From the NCBI GenBank assembly GCA_964446295.1, contig CAYUNR010000017.1, forward strand, positions 1 through 27,914: DNA of 27,914 bases, in the 5' to 3' direction. The position numbers were made by a program, and so were the translations under genes. Of the stretch, positions 22,176 to 27,914 are shown piece by piece. The DNA comes from CAITNM01 sp964446295. Its GTDB lineage: Bacteria > Pseudomonadota > Alphaproteobacteria > Paracaedibacterales > CAITNM01. The first letter of the stretch is position 1, and each line of letters begins with the position of its first letter. Under the pieces are notes generated by a model. It saw only the letters and a program-made list of their open reading frames with translations. It ran no database searches and was not told where the DNA came from.

Positions 22176-22901
22176 ATGAAAAAAAATCTATTGCTTAGTT
22201 TGTGTTTAGGTACTGTGTTTGCGGTTGCAAGCCAAGCAAGTGCAAGCAGCTGTCAAATCAATTCAGGTGCTTATGCGGGTATTAGCGCTGGTGTTTCTAC
22301 TTTGACTGGTAGTGGCGAATTTACTGCAAAGAACTCGGCTGGTATTTTTAGAGACGTAAGTGCACCCAACAAACTATCAAAAAGCTCTGCTGCAGCTGCA
22401 CTTTTTGGTGGATATGCTATGAAATTCGGTAGTTTTTTTACAGCGGCTGAACTTTTTTATCAATTTGATAATCTAAAGAACACCAATGAATTTGAGCTTA
22501 TTTCTTTGAATAAAGACAAAAAAGTTGAAACGAAATCATCAGGTTCTTACGGTGCTGCAGTTCATTTAGGTTTTTTGCCTTCAAATAATTGCGTACTTTA
22601 TGCTATAGCTGGTCTTGATGTTAGGCAGATTAAAGTGAAATTTTCTGAAAGTGCATCTCCTATAGATATTTATGCAACTGTTAATAAGAAATGCACAAGC
22701 ATCGCTTTTGCGCCTGGTGTAGGTGTTCGTTTTAGCCTTACTAAAAACATAAGTCTCAGAACAGAATATAAATATGCTATGCACCGCATTAAAAAACTTA
22801 CTGGTACGGCTACAAATCCTAATGGCGGAGCCGATACTGTTACTATGAAATCTTCACCAAAAGTACATTCATTTAATCTTGGTGTGGTTTACAGTTTTTA
22901 A
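22176..22901 (+). CDS. Outer-membrane beta-barrel protein, OmpA-barrel/Opa-like
   Basis: 241 residues with a clear signal peptide (MKKNLLLSLCLGTVFAVASQASA, cleavage before SSCQ). The mature part alternates polar and hydrophobic residues with many Gly and aromatic positions: AYAGISAGVSTLTG, AAALFGGYAMKFGSFFTAAE, YGAAVHLGF, APGVGVRFSLTKNISLRTEY, and the C-terminal strand SFNLGVVYSF ending in Phe, the BAM recognition signal. Size and strand number suit an eight-stranded barrel (OMP_b-brl family). The two cysteines Cys26 and Cys138 may pair. Surface-exposed adhesin-like roles are common for such barrels in host-associated Alphaproteobacteria; none is shown here. Own terminator downstream. Confidence 0.9.
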   Translation: MKKNLLLSLCLGTVFAVASQASASSCQINSGAYAGISAGVSTLTGSGEFTAKNSAGIFRDVSAPNKLSKSSAAAALFGGYAMKFGSFFTAAELFYQFDNLKNTNEFELISLNKDKKVETKSSGSYGAAVHLGFLPSNNCVLYAIAGLDVRQIKVKFSESASPIDIYATVNKKCTSIAFAPGVGVRFSLTKNISLRTEYKYAMHRIKKLTGTATNPNGGADTVTMKSSPKVHSFNLGVVYSF

Positions 22902-22925
22902 CTATTAAACAGCTTAAAATTTCTT

Positions 22926-22961
22926 AAAAATCCGCCTAATATAGTTGGCGGATTTTTTTTT
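22926..22961 (+). terminator. Rho-independent terminator of the beta-barrel gene
   Basis: Stem AAAAATCCGCC with GGCGGATTTTT around a ten-base loop; a long T run follows. Confidence 0.9.
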
Positions 22962-22985
22962 ATCTTCAAAATCATAAAAAACAAC

Positions 22986-23014
22986 TTGCTTTTATATGAA
23001 AAAAGATGTATATA
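22986..23014 (+). promoter_or_regulatory. Probable promoter of KSEL-module gene 2
   Basis: TTGCTT (22986-22991), 17 bases, TATATA (23009-23014). A leader of about 110 bases follows, with a small hairpin (TTCTTGA 23033-23039 with TCAAGAA 23053-23059). Confidence 0.5.
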
Positions 23015-23128
23015 ATAAAACTATCGTTTTCTTTCTTGAAACTATTTATTTATCAAGAATTTAAACAGGCAAATACTTAACGTGTTTGTGTTTTATTTAA
23101 AGCTTTAACTGAAATACGGAGATAAATT

Positions 23129-23827
23129 ATGAAAATAACTCAAATATTAGGCTTGGCACTTTTAACTGCTTCTACTTTTGCAAGTGCAAATGCTGCAACA
23201 GTAAGCGATCCATTATATGCAAACAAGTCTGAATTGCAACTTAAAAGAATGCTTGTTGCACAATATGGACGCCCATTAGCTACAGCTCATCATGCAGCTA
23301 TGGCTGGAGATGCTGAGCAATTCTCACAGGATGCTCATGCTAATGACTTTAATGCGACATTTGATGCTTTAAAAGCAAAATTTGTTGCAGCATTTGTAGC
23401 ACAAATTGCACATTTGGGCGCTGGTAATATACTTGATGCTGCTGTTCGTCATGATGGTTCGCCAGTTGCTGGTATTACTGCTCCTGCTGATCAATCAGAA
23501 GGTGCTTTTGCTGCTGCATTTAATGCTTATGTAAATGCTCCTGCTTTTGACTTAGCTGCGTCTGGTGTGGTGGCTCCTGCTACTGCTGCTCAGAAATCAA
23601 GCTTAAAGCGTATTGGAAAATTCTTTAAAGATGTTAATGAAGCACTATTTGTTAGAGCTGAAACATTTTTAGATAATATAATTGCTGGTCCTGCTGGTAC
23701 TGTTATGTTTGTAGCTCCGGCTCTTCTTGATGGTTCGAATGATGCTAATGGTATAGCAGGTCCTGCTGACGGAACTAAAGGAGAGTTTATCGATGCATTA
23801 ACTCGTGCTTTAGCAAACGTAGAATAG
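23129..23827 (+). CDS. Exported KSEL-module protein 2, alanine-rich
   Basis: 232 residues; GGAGATAA sets ATG 23129. Signal peptide MKITQILGLALLTASTFASA with cleavage near ANA-AT. KSELQLKR occupies residues 33-40, about ten residues after the cleavage site, as in the next gene. The remainder is Ala-rich and low in charge (ADQSEGAFAAAFNAYVNA, GPAGTVMFVAP) with three loosely repeated segments of the form GAFAAAFNA / KFVAAFVAQ / GEFIDALTRA. No cysteine is present. Codon use favours GCT and other T-ending codons, as in an abundantly made protein. No family recognised. Confidence 0.85.
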   Translation: MKITQILGLALLTASTFASANAATVSDPLYANKSELQLKRMLVAQYGRPLATAHHAAMAGDAEQFSQDAHANDFNATFDALKAKFVAAFVAQIAHLGAGNILDAAVRHDGSPVAGITAPADQSEGAFAAAFNAYVNAPAFDLAASGVVAPATAAQKSSLKRIGKFFKDVNEALFVRAETFLDNIIAGPAGTVMFVAPALLDGSNDANGIAGPADGTKGEFIDALTRALANVE

Positions 23828-23843
23828 TTTAGTATATTCCGTG

Positions 23844-23873
23844 AAAAACCCCCTCTTAGAGGGGGTTTTTTTT
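23844..23873 (+). terminator. Rho-independent terminator of KSEL-module gene 2
   Basis: Stem AAAACCCCCTC with GAGGGGGTTTT, three-base loop, followed by a T run. Confidence 0.93.
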
Positions 23874-23975
23874 GTGTAAGTTATGGTTTACCATGGGACG
23901 TTAGTAACAAAATATTTAAATATTGACCCAGTTAAAGGCGTCTATATTTTTAACACACAAGGAAGGATATACGTT

Positions 23976-24551
23976 ATGAAATCCCTTAAGATAGTACTTT
24001 TAATTGGTCTTGGCATCACGGCTTTAAACTCAGCTACAGAAATAAAACATACAGATAAAATGTTTGTTGGTAAAAGTGAACTTGAGCTTAAAAGAATGGC
24101 AGCAGCAGTAATGAATGAAAACGCTATGTTAAAAGCAGGCGGAGGTGGTGCTGGCCCAGCGTTACCTTCTGAAATACGAGCTTTGGTGCAGTGTGTAAAC
24201 ACAAATACTTGTGATCCATACATTGCACTTGCAAAAGAAAAAATTAAGGCAGAGTTGGCGAAAAATACTGTGATTCCTGATGCTACTCCTAATAAGGTTG
24301 GGCTTGTTGGTCAGCTCAGTGCATTTATAGACACTTTGAACAATGGTAATTTAGGTGTTGCTATTCCAGGTGCTGGTGCAGTAGCAGCAGGTGGTAATCC
24401 TGCAGCAAATGAAGTGAAGACTTTAAATGCGCTTAAGTGTGCGATAGACGTTGCTATGGTGCAAAAGGTAAATGTGGAAATGGATAGAATTGCCTTTGCC
24501 GGTGCGCCACAAATAAAAGAGGCACTTATGGCTGTTTTTGCTGGTCGTTAA
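23976..24551 (+). CDS. Exported KSEL-module protein 3
   Basis: 191 residues. AAGGAAGG just before ATG 23976 rejects the longer frame start at 23883. Signal peptide MKSLKIVLLIGLGITALNSA, cleavage before TEIK. The mature start matches protein 1 well (EIKHTDKMFVGKSELELKRM against EISHKDILFSDKSELQLKRL) and continues MNENAML, where protein 1 has MNANAVL. Then a Gly-rich hinge (AGGGGAG) and a helical domain with Cys73, Cys78 and Cys157 (VQCVNTNTCDP, LKCAI). No catalytic motif is seen. It lies between the terminator of protein 2 and the repeat that flanks the nuclease gene. Unknown function. Confidence 0.85.
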   Translation: MKSLKIVLLIGLGITALNSATEIKHTDKMFVGKSELELKRMAAAVMNENAMLKAGGGGAGPALPSEIRALVQCVNTNTCDPYIALAKEKIKAELAKNTVIPDATPNKVGLVGQLSAFIDTLNNGNLGVAIPGAGAVAAGGNPAANEVKTLNALKCAIDVAMVQKVNVEMDRIAFAGAPQIKEALMAVFAGR

Positions 24552-24568
24552 GTTAAGTCGATAATATT

Positions 24569-24682
24569 CACTGGACCCTTACGTCGCTGCGCTCCTCAGG
24601 GAGACGGTGGGGGTGAAAATTCGCTCCTCATGATGACGGATTCTCGTCATCCTGAGCCCTGCAAGGGCGTAGGGATCCAGTG
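24569..24682. repeat. Palindromic repeat family B, left flank of the GIY-YIG gene
   Basis: 114 bases. Starts CACTGGACCCTTACG and ends with its inverted relative (GTAGGGATCCAGTG). The inner part has GCGCTCCTCAGGGAGACGG and GATGACGGATTCTCGTCATC, a hairpin. Near-identical to 25008-25150, same orientation. Confidence 0.85.
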
Positions 24683-24714
24683 ATTAATATCAATTTTGTA
24701 CATATGCCGAATAG

Positions 24715-25008
24715 ATGAACCAAAAGCAGCCTGCAGTATACATTGTTACCAATCAACAAAACGGTACACTTTATACTGGGGTGACTTCGAATCTTATCAA
24801 GCGTGTATACGAACACAAAAATGGCTTAATTGATGGGTTCACCAAAAACCATGACTGCAAGAAGTTAGTGTATTATGAAATCCATGAAACAATGGAATCA
24901 GCAATTGCGCGCGAAAAACAAATTAAAAAGTATGCCAGGAAAAAGAAACTTAAGCTTATTGAAGCGGTGAATTTGCAGTGGGCAGATTTATATAGCGGAA
25001 TAGTTTGA
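24715..25008 (+). CDS. Small GIY-YIG nuclease family protein (YhbQ/COG2827 type)
   Basis: 97 residues forming a single GIY-YIG domain: VYIV (8-11) for the GIY strand, LYTGVTSNLIKR (19-30) with YTG in place of YIG and the catalytic-type Arg30, HKNG, then LVYYE (51-55), AIAREKQIKKY (63-73) and NLQWADLY (86-93), the standard layout of this family. Related domains cut DNA; the role of the free-standing bacterial versions is poorly known. No ribosome site is obvious before ATG 24715. The stop codon TGA (25006-25008) touches the first base of the right-hand repeat, and the left-hand repeat ends 32 bases before the ATG, so gene and repeats form one compact unit. Confidence 0.92.
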   Translation: MNQKQPAVYIVTNQQNGTLYTGVTSNLIKRVYEHKNGLIDGFTKNHDCKKLVYYEIHETMESAIAREKQIKKYARKKKLKLIEAVNLQWADLYSGIV

Positions 25009-25150
25009 CTGGACCCTTACGTCGCTGCGCTCCTCAGGGAGACGGGGTGGGGGAATGCGCTCCTCAAGGAGACGGTGGGGGGGAGGATTCGCTCCTCATG
25101 ATGACGGATTCTCGTCATCCAGAGCCCTGCAAGGGCGTGGAGATCCAGTG
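25008..25150. repeat. Palindromic repeat family B, right flank of the GIY-YIG gene
   Basis: 143 bases, ends ACTGGACCCTTACG and GGAGATCCAGTG. It differs from the left copy mainly by an extra 30-base unit (25027-25056) that is repeated, with changes, from 25057, starting GCGCTCCTCA and ending in a G-rich tract. Confidence 0.85.
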
Positions 25151-25162
25151 CATAACATCAAC

Positions 25163-25825
25163 CTATAGTGCAGCGATGTGTTGCTGTATCTCAAAAATGC
25201 CCATTTTACGTTCTGCTGAGGTTAAAATAACTTCCGGGCGGGCTGCTGAGTGTTTTGCCAGTTCTTCTTCCATGGTGGCTTTTAGGTTGGCATGGGCAGC
25301 CAGGGGGATTTTGTCAGATTTGGTAACCAGAATTTGGTAGATACAGCCTAGCTCATCAAGATAGGTCATGATTTCAATGTCATTTTTCTTGAACCCATGG
25401 CGGGCATCAATAAGCAGGAACACACGTTTTAGCTGATCACGTTCATTAAGGTAAGCGGAAATTAGGTCTTCCCATTGATATTTTAACTTCAAGGGCACAT
25501 TGGCAAAGCCATAGCCTGGCATATCAACCAGCATTAACCTGTCACCAAGATTGAAAAAATTCAACTGCTGAGTTCGCCCGGGGGTGTTTGAGGTTCTGGC
25601 AATGGTGGTGCCAATTAACGCATTCAATAGACTAGATTTCCCCACGTTAGAACGTCCCCAAAAGGCAACCTCTGGGAACGGGAACTGTCGCATGAATTTC
25701 ATGTCAGGAACCCCTGCAACAAATGTGCAAGGATTCTTGAAAAGGGTCTTGGCAGCCTGAACTACTTTTGGGTCATTCGTTTGGTTATAAACCACTGTTG
25801 TGCCATCGATAAAAGGTTGTTCCAT
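25163..25825 (-). CDS. engB: EngB/YihA/YsxC, ribosome-assembly GTPase
   Basis: Small essential GTPase needed for assembly of the large ribosomal subunit. From ATG 25825 it has 220 residues and all G motifs: G1 GRSNVGKSS (57-65), G2 region TPGRTQ (81-86), G3 DMPGYG (101-106), G4 TKSDK (168-172), G5 TSA (202-204). The family N-terminal element FVAGVP precedes G1. The frame is open back to 25978, but that part is the yidC 3' end read in another frame and shows no family likeness. Even so, the start lies 64 bases inside yidC, so the two genes overlap and are probably coupled. Confidence 0.95.
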   Translation of the reverse strand: MEQPFIDGTTVVYNQTNDPKVVQAAKTLFKNPCTFVAGVPDMKFMRQFPFPEVAFWGRSNVGKSSLLNALIGTTIARTSNTPGRTQQLNFFNLGDRLMLVDMPGYGFANVPLKLKYQWEDLISAYLNERDQLKRVFLLIDARHGFKKNDIEIMTYLDELGCIYQILVTKSDKIPLAAHANLKATMEEELAKHSAARPEVILTSAERKMGIFEIQQHIAAL

Positions 25826-27444
25826 GTCCAGTACACTACTAGGCCTGCTGGGAAGCTTGCGAACAAATAGGTGAACATAATCGGCATAATCATCATGACT
25901 TTTGCCTGGGTAGGGTCGGCTGGTTGCGGATTCATGCGTTGTTGAATCACCATGGTAGCGCCCATTAGCAATGGCCAAATACCAATTTGCAAGAATGATG
26001 GGGGGTCAAATGGTAGCAATCCAAATAAGTTCGCAAAGGATGTTGGATCTGGCGCTGATAGGTCATGAATCCAACCGAAAAATGGTGCATGGCGCATTTC
26101 AATGCTGACGAACAATACTTTGTACAAGCAGAAGAAAATTGGTGCTTGAATTAGTACAGGCAGGCAGCCACCCGCAGGGTTCACCTTTTCTTTTTTATAC
26201 AAGGCCATTAATTCTTGGCTTAAGCGCGCGCGGTCATTTTTGTATAGGTTTTGAATTTGCTGAATCTTTGGCTGTAGGTTTTTCAAGCGCGCCATTGAAC
26301 GGTATGACTTTGTGGCCATAGGGAACAATATCAATTTAAACAAAATTGTTAGGGCTAAAATTGCTAGGCCTAGGTTGCCCAAGAAATCTGCCAAAAATTC
26401 TAATGCATAGAACAATGGTTTGGTTAGGAAATAGAACCAGCCAAAGTCGACAGCTAGGTCAAAATGCTCTACGCCTACTTTTGGTTCATAACCATCTAGC
26501 ATGCGCAAAACCTTGGCGCCTGCAAACACGTGGTATGTGTAAGTTGAGGTTTCTTTTGGTTTTACATTAATAGGTGCTGCACTAAATTGTGCAGTGTACG
26601 CATCGTTTTTATGGGCATAGTCAACTTGGACAACTGATTTTGGGTCAGGAATTAAGCTTACCAACCAAAACTTATCGGTAAAGCCGATCCAGCCACCGGT
26701 TGACTGCTGAGTTACAGGGCTTTTGGTTAGGTCATCGTAAGAGCCTTCAAATAGCTTTGTGTTGAAATGACCAATTGGTCCTTCGTGAAGAATAAAAAAT
26801 CCTTGTGATTTTGGGGGATTTTTTCGGCATATTTGCGCCGTTGGTTGAAGGCTTACTTCTTTATCACTGAGGTTGGTGACGTTGTCGGTAACGGTCATCA
26901 TGTATTGATCATCAATACTAATTACGCGTTCGAATTTAATGCCACGGTCGTTAAACCAAACCAGGGTAATGGGGGTTTTTGTGGTTAATTTTGTGTTTTC
27001 ACCAGTCATTTGCCAGTTGGTAGTGTCATTTGGCATTGTGCCGGCATCGCTGTTGTTTGCTGCTTTCCATCCGCTTGAAACGCTATAGCCATTTTCGCCA
27101 TTTGGGTTTTGCAACAGGCGAATCATAGGGCTGGTTTGATCAGGCGTTTCTTTGTATTTTACTAATAAAACATCATCAAGCACGGCGCCGACTTGGCGAA
27201 TGCTGCCTTGAATCGTGTCGGTTATAATCCCAATTCTTGCGGACTGACTGATTGCCTCTTCAGGGCTAATAACCGGAGCTGTTTTGCTTGGTTCAACTGC
27301 TGCTTGCTGAGCAGGCTGGGCGATGTTCGCTTTTTGTTCTTGGGCAATCTGTTCGAATTTTGGCTTATCATAAAACTGAGAAAAGCCAAGCATTATAACA
27401 ACGGATAAACCAACGGCTAATATTAAATTACGATTTTCATTCAT
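25762..27444 (-). CDS. yidC: YidC, membrane protein insertase
   Basis: Inserts and folds inner-membrane proteins, alone or with SecYEG. 560 residues, the long Gram-negative form. Order seen: N-terminal membrane anchor NLILAVGLSVVIMLGFSQFY (5-24), a Gln/Ala-rich linker, the periplasmic beta-sandwich domain (about 75-335), and the conserved five-helix insertase core, including LAILALTILFKLILFPM, KSYRSMARLKNLQP with the hydrophilic-groove Arg, the cytoplasmic coiled loop NDRARLSQELMALYKKEKVNP, and GGCLPVLIQAPIFFCLYKVL. It ends with the last helix FPAGLVVYWTWNNLLSMAQQW. ATG 27444 overlaps the yidD stop (ATGA). Confidence 0.98.
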   Translation of the reverse strand: MNENRNLILAVGLSVVIMLGFSQFYDKPKFEQIAQEQKANIAQPAQQAAVEPSKTAPVISPEEAISQSARIGIITDTIQGSIRQVGAVLDDVLLVKYKETPDQTSPMIRLLQNPNGENGYSVSSGWKAANNSDAGTMPNDTTNWQMTGENTKLTTKTPITLVWFNDRGIKFERVISIDDQYMMTVTDNVTNLSDKEVSLQPTAQICRKNPPKSQGFFILHEGPIGHFNTKLFEGSYDDLTKSPVTQQSTGGWIGFTDKFWLVSLIPDPKSVVQVDYAHKNDAYTAQFSAAPINVKPKETSTYTYHVFAGAKVLRMLDGYEPKVGVEHFDLAVDFGWFYFLTKPLFYALEFLADFLGNLGLAILALTILFKLILFPMATKSYRSMARLKNLQPKIQQIQNLYKNDRARLSQELMALYKKEKVNPAGGCLPVLIQAPIFFCLYKVLFVSIEMRHAPFFGWIHDLSAPDPTSFANLFGLLPFDPPSFLQIGIWPLLMGATMVIQQRMNPQPADPTQAKVMMIMPIMFTYLFASFPAGLVVYWTWNNLLSMAQQWFITKRMTQK

Positions 27445-27782
27445 GCGTGATGTGCTCTTTTTAATTTAGGTGAACGGCTTGAATTTGCCGGATTTATTGA
27501 ATCAATAAGGGTTAGGTCGGGTTGTGGTGTTTCAGAAAAAGAATCTAGGATCGGGGATGAGGCTGGAAACGGAACCGGGTCATACGGAGATGCGGACTTG
27601 TTGAATGGGTTGCATCGTAGCAATCGTTTTAACGTCATCCACAGACCTTTTGCTACCCCATGACATTCTATGGCAGATATTGCATATCGGCTGCAGGTTG
27701 GGGTGAATTTGCATGCTGGTGGCAAAAATGGAGACACAAGCCAGCGATACAAATAAATGAAACTAACGACGAAGCGTTTCAT
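27441..27782 (-). CDS. yidD: YidD, membrane protein insertion efficiency factor
   Basis: Small membrane-associated protein that assists YidC. The conserved core is near the N-terminus: IYLYRWLVSPFLPPACKFTP, then TCSRYAISAIECHG and LLRCNPF, with the family cysteines. The remaining 45 residues are a Ser/Pro-rich tail (FPASSPILDSFSETPQPDL) longer than in E. coli. It overlaps rnpA by 20 bases and yidC by four, so the block is one operon. Confidence 0.95.
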   Translation of the reverse strand: MKRFVVSFIYLYRWLVSPFLPPACKFTPTCSRYAISAIECHGVAKGLWMTLKRLLRCNPFNKSASPYDPVPFPASSPILDSFSETPQPDLTLIDSINPANSSRSPKLKRAHHA

Positions 27783-27914
27783 GGGTCCAATCCTGGTTTT
27801 TTTGCAGTTTTCCTAACATTTCATCCCATTGTTTTCGAATGTCTATAAAGTCTAGGTCAAAAATCTTACTTCTGGCAACAAGAACTATGTCATAGGCAAA
27901 AGGTGTTGAATTCT
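27763..27914 (-). CDS. rnpA: RnpA, ribonuclease P protein component (C-terminal part)
   Basis: The 5' end lies beyond the window. Reading from the edge, the frame gives STPFAYDIVLVARSKIFDLD, where AYDIVLVAR corresponds to the final strand of RnpA (YDYVLIAR in relatives), then a helix (IRKQWDEMLGKL) to TAG 27763-27765. The position directly ahead of yidD, as in most bacteria, supports the call. The protein subunit helps RNase P RNA bind pre-tRNA. Confidence 0.85.
   Translation of the reverse strand, partial: NSTPFAYDIVLVARSKIFDLDFIDIRKQWDEMLGKLQKNQDWTHETLRR

Noticed and set aside
23883..23975. N-terminal extension of KSEL-module protein 3
   Set aside because: The strong ribosome site AAGGAAGG before 23976 and the signal peptide that begins there show the extension is not translated.
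21409..25150. Repeats as a possible CRISPR array
   Set aside because: Copies are long, palindromic, irregularly spaced, and of several families; no short repeat-spacer rhythm and no cas genes.
25005..25340. Plus-strand 111-codon frame after the GIY-YIG gene
   Set aside because: It reads through the repeat and then antisense to engB.

Overview
This AT-rich window looks like a chromosome segment of an alphaproteobacterium, most likely an intracellular or protist-associated lineage such as the Holosporales. Two gene orders typical of Alphaproteobacteria support this: lgt / MidA-like methyltransferase / pgeF (3358-5860) and rnpA-yidD-yidC-engB (25163-27914, minus strand). Conserved genes alternate with a large number of signal-peptide-bearing proteins that I cannot assign to families. 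That pattern fits a host-associated bacterium but does not prove it.

Layout: 2-346 is the 3' end of a coiled-coil protein. 489-1545 is fliO-fliP. 1552-2212 (minus) is a HigBA/RelE-type toxin-antitoxin locus with a frameshifted toxin and a well-preserved promoter/operator. 2277-2975 (minus) is an exported protein resembling the N-terminal phospho-Ser/Thr lyase domain of class III lanthipeptide synthetases. 3358-5860 is the lgt operon. 5874-10905 holds five exported orphan proteins: one with a CheD/CNF1-like Cys-His pair, one with a faint receiver-domain pattern, one that looks like a methyltransferase cut by a stop codon, and one helical-repeat protein with a nuclear-localisation-like tail. 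10987-11880 is prs. Then come a glycosyltransferase-like protein, a small exported protein, an EamA transporter, a Bcr/CflA-type efflux transporter, two tandemly duplicated small exported proteins, a thiolase and a lipoprotein alpha/beta-hydrolase.

19346-25150 is an accessory island rich in palindromic interspersed repeats. It carries three exported proteins that share a short module directly after the signal peptide (KSEL[QE]LKR, nt 19989-20012, 23225-23248, 24072-24095), an outer-membrane beta-barrel protein, and a small GIY-YIG nuclease gene set between two near-identical palindromic repeats. The shared KSEL module and the nuclease-plus-repeat unit are the two best candidates for undescribed systems here. 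The window closes with the membrane-insertion and ribosome-assembly block engB, yidC, yidD and the 3' end of rnpA.

All family calls rest on reading motifs by eye; no database search or structure prediction was run.
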